DNA of 64,000 nucleotides from Rouxiella sp. S1S-2 (GTDB taxonomy: Bacteria; Pseudomonadota; Gammaproteobacteria; Enterobacterales; Enterobacteriaceae): the NCBI RefSeq assembly GCF_009208105.1, contig NZ_WFKL01000001.1, forward strand, positions 3,844,001 through 3,908,000, given 5' to 3'. Below are positions 26,899 through 36,154 of this stretch, in pieces. The first letter of the stretch is position 1, and each line of letters begins with the position of its first letter. The position numbers and the translations under genes are program-made. The notes below the pieces were generated by a model that was not told the origin of the DNA, ran no database searches, and saw only the letters and a program-made list of their open reading frames with translations.

Positions 26899-29049
26899 GT
26901 GCTTTCTATCGCAGCCGGTTTGAGACGCTATGCCTACAGCAGTAATCTGCTGTACAGCATTCGAATATTTATCGCCCTCGCGGGCACCGTTGCCGCACCC
27001 TGGCTGCTTTCCCAACCCAAACTGACTATCCCGCTTACGCTAGGGGTAGTCGCTGCGGGCTTAAGCGATTTGGACGACAGACTTGCCGGTCGCTTACGTA
27101 ACCTGCTCATTACGCTGGTTTCATTTTTTGTTGCGTCGGTTTCAGTGGTACTGCTTTTCCCTTACCCCTGGCTTTTCGCCGCTGGGTTGACGCTCTCCAC
27201 CTGCGGATTTATTTTGCTAGGCGCGCTGGGTCAGCGCTACGCCACCATTGCCTTTGGCGCACTGCTGATAGCCATCTATACCATGCTAGGGATCAATAAT
27301 GTTTACCCGGTGTGGTATGAACAGTCTGTGCTGCTGCTGGTGGGTACGGTTTGGTATTATTTCCTGACGCTCATTGGCCACGTGGTTTTACCTATTCGCC
27401 CGCTGCAGGACCATATTTCTCGCTGTTATCAGCGTTTGGCCGTGTATTTAGATGCAAAATCCACCATGTTTGACCCCGATCAGGAAGGCAGTAATAGTCA
27501 GCAACTGGTTGCGTTAGCCATGGCTAATGGCCAGTTGGTGAGCACGCTGAACGAAACCAAGACGGCCCTGCAGAGCCGATTGAAAGGCGATCGTGGTCAA
27601 AAAGGGACGCGCCGTACATTGCAATATTATTTCGTGGCGCAGGACATCCACGAACGCGCCAGTTCGATACATGTGCAGTATGAAAAACTCAGTGCCGTGT
27701 TTCATCACACCGATATTTTATTCCGCCTGCAAAGGCTGATGAGTATGCAGTCCAATGCCTGTCAGCAACTTTCTCAGTGCATACTGTATAGGCAAAAATA
27801 CCAACACAACCCGCTGTTCGAACGCGCCTTTGTCCGTTTAGGCGAGGCGCTTGACCGCCAGTCCAGCCTCGACCCAAGCAGTGGATTGATAAAGGCTCTC
27901 AGACATTTAATTAAAAACCTGCGAGCGATTGATGGGCAGCTTGCCAACATCGAGTCGGAGCAGGCATTTTCGGACAGTGAACCGGCAAGTCAGAAAACCT
28001 TCGCCGATGATAAAATTAGCGGTTTTCAGGATATCTGGCTGCGAATTTCGCGGCATCTTACCCCAAAATCAGCACTGTTCCGCCATGCGGTTCGCATGTC
28101 GATAGTGCTGTTAATTGGCTACCTATTTATCCAGTTCAGTGGCCTCAGCCACGGCTACTGGATCTTGCTGACCAGCCTGTTTGTCTGCCAACCCAATTAC
28201 AGCGCCACGCGGCGGCGGCTGGCTTTACGCGTAGTAGGTACACTCGCCGGCGTTGCGCTGGGTATACCGATTCTGTATTTCATTCCCTCGCTTGAGGGAC
28301 AGATGATCCTGATTGTTATCAGTGGAATGCTTTTTTTCAGCTTCCGCAGCGTACAGTACGCGCAGGCCACCATGTTCATCACCCTGCTGGCTCTGCTACT
28401 GTTTAATTTAATGGGGCAAGGCTTTGAGGTAGCAATCCCACGCATTCTCGATACGCTGTTGGGCTGTTTTATAGCCTGGTTTGCGGTGAGTTTTATCTGG
28501 CCCGACTGGCGTTTTCGTCAGTTGCCGACAGTGGTCAGTAAAACCTTTAATGCAAACTGCCGCTATCTTGATGCCATTTTGGTTCAATATCATCAAGGCA
28601 AGGACAACGGTCTGGAATATCGACTGGCCAGAAGGGATGCGCACAACTGTGACGCAGAGCTGGCATCCGTGGTGTCAAATATGACGTCGGAAAAAGACAA
28701 CGACAGTGAAACGTTAGATGCGGCGTTTCGTTTGCTGTGTCTTAACCATACGATGCTCAGCTATATTTCTGCGCTAGGCGCACATCGTGAAAAGCTGCAA
28801 GACAGTGAAACGCTGAGCCTGCTTGATGACGCAACCTGTTATGTGGACGCCGCGCTGCACCATGAGCGTGACGATGCTACGCACGTACAGCAACTTCTCA
28901 AACAGTTGTCGGAGAAAATGTCTGCCAAAACCACGGCATCCGACAGTAAAGAACAGTTGGTGCTGCAGCAAATTAGACTGTTAATGGAACATCTGCCTGA
29001 AATGACCAATCTGAATAATAAAATTGCTTCGGGAGAAAAACCGGCATAG
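26899..29049 (+). CDS. yccS: YccS, FUSC-family putative efflux inner-membrane protein
   Basis: Large membrane protein of the FUSC (fusaric acid resistance) family; 716 residues with an N-terminal membrane group, a soluble middle of about 200 residues, and a second group (SGLSHGYWILLTSLFVCQPNYSATRRRLALR). Start codon GTG 26899 behind GCTGGAG; TTG at 26884 is rejected since E. coli begins MLSPLLKRY at this point. Tentatively an exporter of aromatic acids. Confidence 0.93.
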   Translation: MLSIAAGLRRYAYSSNLLYSIRIFIALAGTVAAPWLLSQPKLTIPLTLGVVAAGLSDLDDRLAGRLRNLLITLVSFFVASVSVVLLFPYPWLFAAGLTLSTCGFILLGALGQRYATIAFGALLIAIYTMLGINNVYPVWYEQSVLLLVGTVWYYFLTLIGHVVLPIRPLQDHISRCYQRLAVYLDAKSTMFDPDQEGSNSQQLVALAMANGQLVSTLNETKTALQSRLKGDRGQKGTRRTLQYYFVAQDIHERASSIHVQYEKLSAVFHHTDILFRLQRLMSMQSNACQQLSQCILYRQKYQHNPLFERAFVRLGEALDRQSSLDPSSGLIKALRHLIKNLRAIDGQLANIESEQAFSDSEPASQKTFADDKISGFQDIWLRISRHLTPKSALFRHAVRMSIVLLIGYLFIQFSGLSHGYWILLTSLFVCQPNYSATRRRLALRVVGTLAGVALGIPILYFIPSLEGQMILIVISGMLFFSFRSVQYAQATMFITLLALLLFNLMGQGFEVAIPRILDTLLGCFIAWFAVSFIWPDWRFRQLPTVVSKTFNANCRYLDAILVQYHQGKDNGLEYRLARRDAHNCDAELASVVSNMTSEKDNDSETLDAAFRLLCLNHTMLSYISALGAHREKLQDSETLSLLDDATCYVDAALHHERDDATHVQQLLKQLSEKMSAKTTASDSKEQLVLQQIRLLMEHLPEMTNLNNKIASGEKPA

Positions 29050-29122
29050 TCCTTTTCATTTTTAGATAACAATCTCGGCAAACATAGCCGGCGGGTAAAT
29101 GACCCCGTCGGCACTTTCCTCC

Positions 29123-29743
29123 CTATAGAACTCTTCCCTCTTGCTCAAAAATGCTAAACCAATGAACCAGTTTATGACGCGATTGGTCAGGCAATACCGA
29201 CTTGTGGTATCCCAAAATTGCCCCCTCAAGTGCAAACAGCATGTTCAATCCGGTTCCCTTTTTGGCCGAACTGAGTTTTACATATGTTCTGATTGCACCC
29301 TGCACGCGCAGCTCTGCTGAATTTTTTACGCCGACCTGCCAAAGGAGTCGCTCCATCGATAAGTTGATGTTGGGCAAATCTTTCAATCTTTTAGGACTGC
29401 TGCTATGCGCTTTTTTCTCACTCTGCATGCCACGGATTGATTCGTCTGCCATTGCAATAAGCCGTTCGGGTTGAAGCCAAAGCGCATCGTTAACCTGAAA
29501 ATATCGCAGCAATATTTCCACGCCTCGTTTGCGATAAATAAACTGCGGCATATTAAGCTGTTTCATCATGGCTTCGTTATCCAACGTAGCACGCAGATAA
29601 AGTTCACCTTCCGAAACTAGGGCAAACATTGCATTGCCCGACGAGAGGCTGAAGCCACCAAACTGCGTACGAGAGTGGATAAAACCCAGCGGCGTAAAAA
29701 GCGCTACGGCTTGAACTATCCTTTTTTTAGTTTCATTTAACAT
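29123..29743 (-). CDS. sxy: Competence regulator TfoX/Sxy
   Basis: 206 residues with the two TfoX domains: N-terminal (FTPLGFIHSRTQFGGFSLSSGNAMFALV) and C-terminal (MERLLWQVGVKNSAELRVQGAIRTYVKL) ones. In gammaproteobacteria the protein, with CRP, activates CRP-S promoters of DNA uptake genes. Divergent from sulA with a 218-base intergenic space. No CRP-S site is claimed from inspection. Confidence 0.93.
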   Translation of the reverse strand: MLNETKKRIVQAVALFTPLGFIHSRTQFGGFSLSSGNAMFALVSEGELYLRATLDNEAMMKQLNMPQFIYRKRGVEILLRYFQVNDALWLQPERLIAMADESIRGMQSEKKAHSSSPKRLKDLPNINLSMERLLWQVGVKNSAELRVQGAIRTYVKLSSAKKGTGLNMLFALEGAILGYHKSVLPDQSRHKLVHWFSIFEQEGRVL

Positions 29744-29921
29744 ACTGATTTCCTTATCTCTTAGGCCAGGTTGAGTAATTCATATGGTTACGTGAACCGC
29801 TTAGGGCAAAATACGCAAAGCCAGACATACCGCCAAATCTAAACTCGCTTTCTTGACGATTAACTTTGAAAATTGCGAGACATCTTGGAAAATTTAGGTT
29901 GATCTCTCACCACAGTAGCAG

Positions 29922-29941
29922 TACTGTACATTCATACAGTA
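29922..29941 (+). promoter_or_regulatory. LexA operator (SOS box) of sulA
   Basis: TACTGTACATTCATACAGTA, very close to consensus TACTGTATATATATACAGTA (CTGT and CAG arms perfect). It ends 20 bases before the sulA ATG. Confidence 0.93.
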
Positions 29942-29961
29942 ACTCACTGGTGGAACACACT

Positions 29962-30468
29962 ATGCGAACTCATCATCGTCATCATGCTCAATTTAGTCAG
30001 CCTCACTTAACGTCCCGCCCAACTCCGGTTTGCCAGAATTCATCGGCAAACAGTGGCTTACTCAGTGAGTTCGTCTATAGTGAAAATCAACCTGCGCTGA
30101 CTCAGTTACTTTTACCTTTATTACATCATCTCGGCGCGCAGTCCCGCTGGCTGCTTTGGCTGACGCCAACGCAGAAATTGAGCCGCCGCTGGTTAGCCCA
30201 ATCAGGTTTGCCGGTAGATAAAATCGTTCAGGTTAATCAGTTGCAAGGTATTGCCTCTGTCGATGCTATGGAACGCGCTTTATTGACGGGAAATTACAGC
30301 GTTGTGTTGGGCTGGTTACCAGAATTAAGTGACTCGGATCGCAAAAGATTACAGGTCGCCGCAGAAATTGGTGGCTCATACGGTTTCATTATGAAGCCTC
30401 TTGAGGAGCGATTTTCTACAGGCGGACAACCCCCAGCAGTAAAAATTCACTCTTCTGTATACCATTAA
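29962..30468 (+). CDS. sulA: SOS cell division inhibitor SulA
   Basis: 168 residues. Inhibitor of FtsZ polymerisation made under the SOS response and removed by Lon. The C-terminal ending KIHSSVYH matches E. coli SulA KIHSNLYH, the part recognised by Lon. The central domain ([41 protein letters not shown]) is typical. ATG 29962 is preferred over an upstream frame start at 29866, because the LexA operator at 29922-29941 lies in between. Orientation sulA-ompA as in E. coli. Confidence 0.95.
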   Translation: MRTHHRHHAQFSQPHLTSRPTPVCQNSSANSGLLSEFVYSENQPALTQLLLPLLHHLGAQSRWLLWLTPTQKLSRRWLAQSGLPVDKIVQVNQLQGIASVDAMERALLTGNYSVVLGWLPELSDSDRKRLQVAAEIGGSYGFIMKPLEERFSTGGQPPAVKIHSSVYH

Positions 30469-30824
30469 TTCAAATTAGGAGTAATCTTACAAAAATATCG
30501 TCTTTTTTAGTTTTTTGTGCTGAAAACGCCGTTGAGACCAGTAAAATAGGGTGTTTCCGCGGTTAAAAAACACATAGTTTCGTCAACATTTTGTCTATGA
30601 TGTTAAGAAATGTGTACATTTTTCCCTTTTTTTCCTGAGCGTTATCACTTCAAGCTTGTAAGTTTCTCGCCACGTTGTAGACTTTAGTTCGCCAAGGTTG
30701 CTCTTATAATGCCAACGAAAAGTGGCAAGTACCTAAGTGAAGCAATAACTTGGACGAAGGAATTTAACCAAGGGCTCAAGGCTTAAAGCTAAATTGCCTA
30801 TTTGGATGATAACGAGGCGCAAAA
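30469..30824 (+). promoter_or_regulatory. ompA upstream region and leader
   Basis: About 350 bases between sulA and ompA. A TATAAT box is at 30705-30710 with TTTAGT 16 bp upstream, predicting a transcript leader of about 108 bases. The leader ends GAGGCGCAAAA before ATG, as in E. coli, where the MicA RNA pairs; sRNA control by similarity only. Confidence 0.6.
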
Positions 30825-31898
30825 ATGAAAAAGACAGCTATCGCATTAGCAGTGGCACTGGCAGGTTTCGCTACAGTAGCGCAAGCCGCACCGAAAGATA
30901 ACACCTGGTACACCGGTGGCAAATTGGGCTGGTCCCAGTATCATGATACTGGTTTCGCTAACGCCTACAACGGCATTGGCAACGGCCCAACTCACGAAAG
31001 CCAATTGGGTGCTGGTGCGTTCTTGGGTTACCAAGCGAACCCATACCTGGGCTTCGAACTGGGATATGACTGGCTTGGCCGTATGGCTTACAAAGGCAGC
31101 GTAAACAACGGCGCATTTAAAGCACAAGGCGTTCAGCTGGCTGCTAAACTGAGCTACCCACTGACTGACGATCTGGATATCTACACTCGTCTGGGTGGTA
31201 TGGTTTGGCGTGCAGACGCTAAAGGTAACTTTGGCAACGGCAACCGCGTAAGCGACAACGACACCGGTGTTTCTCCACTGGCAGCCGTTGGTTTCGAATA
31301 CGCTGTAACCAAAAACTGGGCAACCCGTCTGGACTACCAGTGGGTTAACAACATTGGTGATGCTGCTACCGTTGGTGCACGTCCTGATAACGCAACTCTG
31401 TCCGTGGGTGTTTCTTACCGCTTCGGTCAAGATGATGCAGTGGCTCCAGTTGTTGCACCAGCACCAGCTCCAGCTCCAGTTGTACAGACTCACAAGTTCA
31501 CTCTGAAATCTGACGTTCTGTTCACCTTCGGTAAATCTACTCTGAAACCAGAAGGCCGTCAGGCTCTGGATCAGCTGTATACCCAACTGAGCTCACTGGA
31601 TCCGAAAGACGGTTCAGTAGTCGTTCTGGGTTATACCGACCCAGTAGGTTCAGAAGCATCTAACCAGAAACTGTCTGAGCAACGCGCTCAATCAGTAGTG
31701 GATTACCTGGTATCTAAAGGTATCCCTTCTAACAAGATCTCTGCACAAGGTAAAGGCGAAGCTGACCAAATTACCGGCAACCTGGGTTACAAATCAGGTC
31801 GTGCTACTAAAGCACAGATCGCTGGTTTTGCTCCAAACCGTCGTGTAGAAATCGAAGTTAAAGGCATCAAAGACGTTGTTACTCAGCCACAGGCATAA
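30825..31898 (+). CDS. ompA: Outer membrane protein A
   Basis: Abundant outer-membrane beta-barrel protein that tethers the outer membrane to peptidoglycan. 357 residues: signal peptide [21 protein letters not shown], eight-strand barrel ([11 protein letters not shown]... to GVSYRFGQ), a Pro/Ala linker ([16 protein letters not shown], about 210-225), and the OmpA-like domain with diaminopimelate-binding segment ([25 protein letters not shown]). Codon use is highly biased, as for a very highly expressed gene. Confidence 0.97.
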   Translation: MKKTAIALAVALAGFATVAQAAPKDNTWYTGGKLGWSQYHDTGFANAYNGIGNGPTHESQLGAGAFLGYQANPYLGFELGYDWLGRMAYKGSVNNGAFKAQGVQLAAKLSYPLTDDLDIYTRLGGMVWRADAKGNFGNGNRVSDNDTGVSPLAAVGFEYAVTKNWATRLDYQWVNNIGDAATVGARPDNATLSVGVSYRFGQDDAVAPVVAPAPAPAPVVQTHKFTLKSDVLFTFGKSTLKPEGRQALDQLYTQLSSLDPKDGSVVVLGYTDPVGSEASNQKLSEQRAQSVVDYLVSKGIPSNKISAQGKGEADQITGNLGYKSGRATKAQIAGFAPNRRVEIEVKGIKDVVTQPQA

Positions 31899-31931
31899 GT
31901 AACGGCGCTATCTTTTGATAGACCTCGCTTC

Positions 31932-31960
31932 AAAAAACCCCGCATTGCGGGGTTTTTTTT
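31932..31960 (+). terminator. Terminator after ompA
   Basis: Stem AAACCCCGC/GCGGGGTTT with ATT loop and eight-T run (31953-31960). The next gene, matP, is convergent. Confidence 0.87.
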
Positions 31961-32017
31961 ATGGGCTAAAAACAGAAACAGGCAGTAATAACGGGAAGGA
32001 TCAGGCCGAGGCCTGAC

Positions 32018-32476
32018 TTAGCTTTCTTTATTGTCGAGGATCTGCTGCAGATCCTGTTTTAGCGAGGACATCTGAGTCGCGTACTTCTCTTTACGTTCAG
32101 CATCTTCCAACAGTTGGACGATAGTATCAGACAGGGTTACCCCTCGGCGCTGAGCTAACGCAGCCAATCGCTGCCATACTAAAAATTCGAGATCGATAGA
32201 CTTTTTACGGGTGTGCTGATGCTCAGAGTTAAAGTGCCGTTTACGTCGTGCTCGAATAGTCTGCTTCAAACGATTGTCTAAAGCCTTGCTCATGTGGGCA
32301 TCTATCCACTCAAGAACTTTAACCGGCTCGTTTTCAAGTTTAAGCAGCTGCTCCACCGCATCTTCTGCCGCACTGTTCTCAACGTGGCGAGTGATCCTTT
32401 CGCCTTCCCGGTGTTTTTTTACCAGATACTTCCATTTCCAACCGCTCTCAAGGTTTTCCAGTTGCTGATATTTCAT
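32018..32476 (-). CDS. matP: Ter macrodomain protein MatP
   Basis: Binds matS sites to organise the terminus macrodomain and links to ZapB. 152 residues (E. coli 150). N-terminal [26 protein letters not shown] and the ribbon-helix-helix part ([51 protein letters not shown]) match E. coli closely. ATG 32476 gives the E. coli start; an upstream ATG at 32497 would add 7 residues. Convergent with ompA and divergent from lonH. Confidence 0.95.
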   Translation of the reverse strand: MKYQQLENLESGWKWKYLVKKHREGERITRHVENSAAEDAVEQLLKLENEPVKVLEWIDAHMSKALDNRLKQTIRARRKRHFNSEHQHTRKKSIDLEFLVWQRLAALAQRRGVTLSDTIVQLLEDAERKEKYATQMSSLKQDLQQILDNKES

Positions 32477-32697
32477 CGCAAGCTCTTCTGTGACCATGTA
32501 ACGAAGGTAAGCATAGCAGCTTTATGTCACTTTTAACCCGAAATATGTCACTACATCGCGGGAATCAAAGTGGTTATTTTTCACCCACAAACTGCATAAT
32601 GTCACAACTGAACGCGCTTAGCGCGACTCTGGTTCTATGCAGCAGGGCTTATTCTTGTATAATCGCGCTTTCCCTTTAAAAGACTACAGCTAACACA

Positions 32698-34461
32698 TTG
32701 ACCAATAACCGACTTGATTGGCAGCTCTTACTGCCGGATTCTACGCCATACCAGACAATCTTTGCTACTGCGGATCAGTTGGCCCCGGTCGATTTTTCTG
32801 TGACCCAGCCGCGTCTGGAGAATGGGCTTTCTCTGTTTTGCCACCCTAATTCGCGTACGCGCTTTATGACGGTCAAGGCTCAGGAAAGTCGTGACTACCT
32901 TTCGCGCATTGCCGATGTGGTCACCGAACTGTTACCTGAAGCCGAAGAACTGGTGGGCAGTGAATACCAGATTGATGGAAGAAAAATTCACGTGCAGCCT
33001 GCCCAGGACCCCAACGCGCCGTTCAGTGCTTCGGCAAGCTGTCTGTATCAGGAGTGGATTGAGCCAGAGCAGCTTTTTGGCTGTGTTCGTCTCTATAAGG
33101 ACCAGATTGAGCTGCAACCCGGCTTGATTCATCAGGTTAATGGTGGCGTGCTGATTTTGTCAGTGCGTTCATTGTTGGCTCAGCCGCTACTGTGGCTGCG
33201 TCTTAAGCAGATGCTCACGCAGGAAAGTTACCATTGGGTTTCTCCCGATGAGGCGCGCCCATTGCCGGTAAGCATTCCAGCAATGCCGCTCGACGTTAAA
33301 CTGATTCTAGTGGGTGACCGCGTTTCGCTCGGCGAACTTAACGACATGGAGCCTGAGCTGCTCGAATCGGCTTTTTACGGCGAGTTTGAGGCTGATTTGC
33401 CGCTGTCAGAAGCTGAGGACATGCAAAAATGGTGTGCTTATGTCAATACGCTGGCCGATGAGCTTGAAATACCGCGCCTGTCGGTCGATGCCTGGCCTGA
33501 GTTGCTGAGAGCTGCGGTCCGATTTAGCAGCGATCAGGGCTGTCTGCCACTGTGCCCATCTTGGCTCTCCGCGCAGTTAACCGAAGCTGAGTTGTACAAC
33601 GACGAGCCAGAGTTGACGGCAAAAGCCTTTGATGCGGCGATTTCTACCCGTGCCTGGCGCGAAAGCTACCTGCAGGAACGTATGCAGGACGAAATTGAGC
33701 TAGGTCAAATATTTATCGAGACCGATGGCGAAGTCATTGGCCAAATAAACGGTTTGTCCGTACTGGAGTATCCTGGACATCCGCGCGCCTTTGGCGAACC
33801 GTCGCGCATCAGTTGCGTGGTTCACACTGGCGATGGTGAATTCACCGACGTTGAGCGCAAAGCAGAGCTGGGCGGCAATCTACATGCTAAGGGCATGATG
33901 ATTATGCAGGCCTTCCTGATTGCCGAACTAGAGCTGGATCAGCCCCTGCCCTTCTCCGCGTCGATTGTTTTCGAGCAATCTTACGGCGAAGTCGATGGCG
34001 ATAGCGCGTCACTGGCCGAACTGTGCGCGCTAATAAGTGCCCTAGCTATGCAGCCTATTAATCAGCAAATTGCGGTGACCGGTTCGGTCGATCAATTCGG
34101 TAACGTACAGCCAATTGGCGGCGCAAATGAAAAAATCGAAGGGTTTTTTGAAGTTTGCCAACGCCGCGGTTTAACCGGTAAACAGGGTGTGATTATCCCT
34201 ACCGCCAACGTGCGCAACCTTTGTCTGCATCAGCAGGTGATTGATGCGGTGCGCGAAGGCCAGTTCCACCTGTGGGCCGTTGACAGCGCTGCCGATGCGT
34301 TGCCCATACTTACCGGCCTGCTTTATACCACTGTCGAAGAAAACGATGAAAGCCCTAACTTGCTGAGTCTCATTCAAGAGAGAATCGCACTGGTTATTGC
34401 GCCGGAGCGTCCTCGCTTCCCGTGGCCTCTTCGATGGTTAAATTTGCTAACTCGTAGCTGA
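32698..34461 (+). CDS. lonH: Lon-like protease LonH (YcbZ)
   Basis: ATP-independent Lon-type peptidase domain protein, 587 residues. The C-terminal Lon protease domain holds catalytic Ser in EVDGDSASLAEL and the dyad Lys in GGANEKIEGFFEV. No Walker A is seen in the N-terminal 350 residues, where the E. coli homologue also lacks it. Start TTG 32698 fits the E. coli N-terminus; ribosome binding is weak. A TATAAT box is at 32658-32663. Followed by fabA in the same direction after 68 bases. Confidence 0.91.
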   Translation: MTNNRLDWQLLLPDSTPYQTIFATADQLAPVDFSVTQPRLENGLSLFCHPNSRTRFMTVKAQESRDYLSRIADVVTELLPEAEELVGSEYQIDGRKIHVQPAQDPNAPFSASASCLYQEWIEPEQLFGCVRLYKDQIELQPGLIHQVNGGVLILSVRSLLAQPLLWLRLKQMLTQESYHWVSPDEARPLPVSIPAMPLDVKLILVGDRVSLGELNDMEPELLESAFYGEFEADLPLSEAEDMQKWCAYVNTLADELEIPRLSVDAWPELLRAAVRFSSDQGCLPLCPSWLSAQLTEAELYNDEPELTAKAFDAAISTRAWRESYLQERMQDEIELGQIFIETDGEVIGQINGLSVLEYPGHPRAFGEPSRISCVVHTGDGEFTDVERKAELGGNLHAKGMMIMQAFLIAELELDQPLPFSASIVFEQSYGEVDGDSASLAELCALISALAMQPINQQIAVTGSVDQFGNVQPIGGANEKIEGFFEVCQRRGLTGKQGVIIPTANVRNLCLHQQVIDAVREGQFHLWAVDSAADALPILTGLLYTTVEENDESPNLLSLIQERIALVIAPERPRFPWPLRWLNLLTRS

Positions 34462-34472
34462 TCGGACTTGTT
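34456..34472 (+). promoter_or_regulatory. FadR operator at fabA
   Basis: AGCTGATCGGACTTGTT, close to FadR consensus AACTGGTCNGACCAGTT (E. coli fabA has the same core GATCGGACTTGTTCAGC). It overlaps the -35 (TTGTTC, 34468-34473); -10 TAAGAT at 34491-34496 with 17-bp spacing. FadR activates fabA in E. coli. Confidence 0.8.
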
Positions 34473-34473
34473 C

Positions 34474-34491
34474 AGCTTACAGGTGTTCGCT
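34474..34491 (+). promoter_or_regulatory. FabR operator at fabA
   Basis: AGCTTACAGGTGTTCGCT matches the FabR palindrome AGCGTACACGTGTTCGCT in 16 of 18 positions. It fills the spacer of the fabA promoter, so bound FabR would occlude polymerase. Confidence 0.75.
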
Positions 34492-34529
34492 AAGATGCGT
34501 GCTTCAATAAAATAAGGCTTACAGAGAAC

Positions 34530-35048
34530 ATGGTAGAAAAACGCGATTCCTATACGAAAGAAGACCTCGAAGCCTCTGGCCGTAGTGAACTTTTCGGAGC
34601 AGGTGGACCACCATTGCCGTCGGGCAATATGCTGATGATGGATCGCATCGTCAAAATGTCCGAAGATGGCGGTAGCCATAATAAAGGCTACGTCGAAGCC
34701 GAATTAGATATTAATCCAGATTTGTGGTTCTTCGGTTGTCATTTCATCGGCGATCCGGTGATGCCAGGCTGTTTGGGACTTGATGCAATGTGGCAATTGG
34801 TTGGATTCTATCTCGGCTGGTTGGGCGGTGAAGGTAAAGGTCGTGCACTAGGTGTGGGTGAAGTCAAATTCACCGGCCAGGTTCTGCCAACCTCAAAAGT
34901 GGTGACCTATCGCCTGAACTTCAAACGCGTGATCAACCGTAAACTGATCATGGGCGTTGCGGACGGTGAAGTATTGGTTGACGGTCAAGTAATCTATACC
35001 GCTACCGACCTGAAAGTAGGCCTGTTTAAAGACACTGCTGCTTTCTAG
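34530..35048 (+). CDS. fabA: 3-hydroxydecanoyl-ACP dehydratase/isomerase FabA
   Basis: Dehydrates 3-hydroxyacyl-ACP and isomerises trans-2- to cis-3-decenoyl-ACP, the branch point to unsaturated fatty acids. 172 residues, hot-dog fold. Active-site His71 ([14 protein letters not shown]) and Asp85 (LGLDAMWQ) present. Under FadR/FabR sites. ATG behind ACAGAGAACA. Confidence 0.97.
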   Translation: MVEKRDSYTKEDLEASGRSELFGAGGPPLPSGNMLMMDRIVKMSEDGGSHNKGYVEAELDINPDLWFFGCHFIGDPVMPGCLGLDAMWQLVGFYLGWLGGEGKGRALGVGEVKFTGQVLPTSKVVTYRLNFKRVINRKLIMGVADGEVLVDGQVIYTATDLKVGLFKDTAAF

Positions 35049-35086
35049 TATATTGTTACCCAACGGATTTTTGGATTCTGTAGGGT

Positions 35087-35122
35087 AAAAAAAACCTCCG
35101 CAGTAAATCATATGCGGAGGTT
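35087..35122 (-). terminator. Terminator of rmf
   Basis: Minus strand AACCTCCGCA/TGCGGAGGTT then eight T; also lies past fabA on plus, with a short T run. Confidence 0.85.
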
Positions 35123-35145
35123 ATCCTTTTTCTGTCAGAGTCAGC

Positions 35146-35313
35146 CTACGCGTTGACTGCCCTGACCTCCATGGCATCTCGCCAGCCTCCAAGCCAGTGT
35201 GACCGTTGGTCTAATGATTGGTAAGGACAAATTTCTTTCGAACGTCCCCCAATGCCAGCTTGGTATCCACGTGATTGTGCCCGTTCCAGGCGATCTCGTT
35301 TTTGTCTCTTCAT
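35146..35313 (-). CDS. rmf: Ribosome modulation factor Rmf
   Basis: 55-residue basic protein (MKRQKRDRLERAQSRGYQAG) that dimerises 70S ribosomes into inactive 100S in stationary phase. Matches E. coli Rmf over its length, including GRSKEICPYQSLDQRSHWLGGWRDAM. Start ATG 35313 behind ACGAGGC/GAGGGA; the longer overlapping frame in the same region is a shadow. A weak promoter (TTGACC, 17 bp, TATTTG) lies upstream. Transcribed towards fabA. Confidence 0.95.
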   Translation of the reverse strand: MKRQKRDRLERAQSRGYQAGIGGRSKEICPYQSLDQRSHWLGGWRDAMEVRAVNA

Positions 35314-35507
35314 GCCTCGTGTCCCTCATTATTCAGGTCAAGTGGAAAGAAAACAGTGGCTCGCTGTTGCGACCACACCTAACAAATAGTCCTGATTTCG
35401 CCACAGGTCAATGCGCAAATTTCACGCCATTGTCACAATATTGCGCTATCTTTATTGATTGCGCGCAAGCTAATCGCGCAGGAATATCCTCAGGCGACTG
35501 ATCGTCA

Positions 35508-35552
35508 TAAAAAAAATCCCGGCCCCTGCTTTGACAGGAACCGGGATTTTTT
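35508..35552 (-). terminator. Terminator of the pqi operon
   Basis: Stem AAAATCCCGG/CCGGGATTTT (35513-35522, 35541-35550) with A/T tracts on both sides; on the minus strand it follows the pqiC stop by about 20 bases. Confidence 0.8.
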
Positions 35553-35572
35553 ATCGAACTAATAAAAAGAAT

Positions 35573-36154
35573 TTATCTTATTTGTGAAGCGATACTGTTG
35601 GCTTCCTGCGCCCAACCCTGTGAAAGCGTTCTGACAAGCGCATCGTAACCATCCGCTTCCTGTTTCAACTCAAGATTAAAGTTATGCTGGCTCACTTGGC
35701 CATTGCGCGTAAGAGTCCATGTGCCGCTCACTATGGCCCTTCCATCGTAACGGCCGTGGAAGCCTGTAACATTAACCGAAAGTTGCTCCTGATTGCCGTC
35801 ATTAGCTTGCTGACCCGATATTACCCATCCTGGCAAATTCCGTCCCAGGTAGGTTTGCAGGGTTTGCTGCAGCTGTTGACTGAGCGGGCTAGCCCACAGA
35901 TTGTTTGCCGCCATTACGTACTGCACGTCGCTGGTTTGGTAAACCAGGCCCGATGTGCTGAGGAAATCGGCAACGTTAACCTGTGAAATCCACAGTTTCG
36001 GCTGCGAGGCGGCCGGAGTTAATCCTCCGCCCGCGCTAACGGCCGCAACCGACGCGGCAGTACTCACCGTAGGCAACTGGTAATAAGTCTTTTTACCGTC
36101 GCTGCTGCAGGCAACCAGAAATAACGCTAAGACGACAGGTATCCATTTCATCAT
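35573..36154 (-). CDS. pqiC: Outer-membrane lipoprotein PqiC (YmbA)
   Basis: 193-residue lipoprotein: MKWIPVVLALFLVAC signal with lipobox LVAC, then a DUF330 domain (PKLWISQVNVADFLSTSGLVYQTSDVQYVMAANNLWASPLSQQL). Outer-membrane part of the Pqi lipid-transport system. Start ATG 36154 overlaps the pqiB stop by one base; ATG 36151 is an equal choice. Confidence 0.93.
   Translation of the reverse strand: MMKWIPVVLALFLVACSSDGKKTYYQLPTVSTAASVAAVSAGGGLTPAASQPKLWISQVNVADFLSTSGLVYQTSDVQYVMAANNLWASPLSQQLQQTLQTYLGRNLPGWVISGQQANDGNQEQLSVNVTGFHGRYDGRAIVSGTWTLTRNGQVSQHNFNLELKQEADGYDALVRTLSQGWAQEANSIASQIR

Noticed and set aside
30846..31586. 246-codon frame antisense to ompA
   Set aside because: Shadow of the highly biased ompA codons.
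32018..32620. matS sites near matP
   Set aside because: No GTGAC-N3-GTCAC-type match was found by eye here; a full motif scan was not possible.
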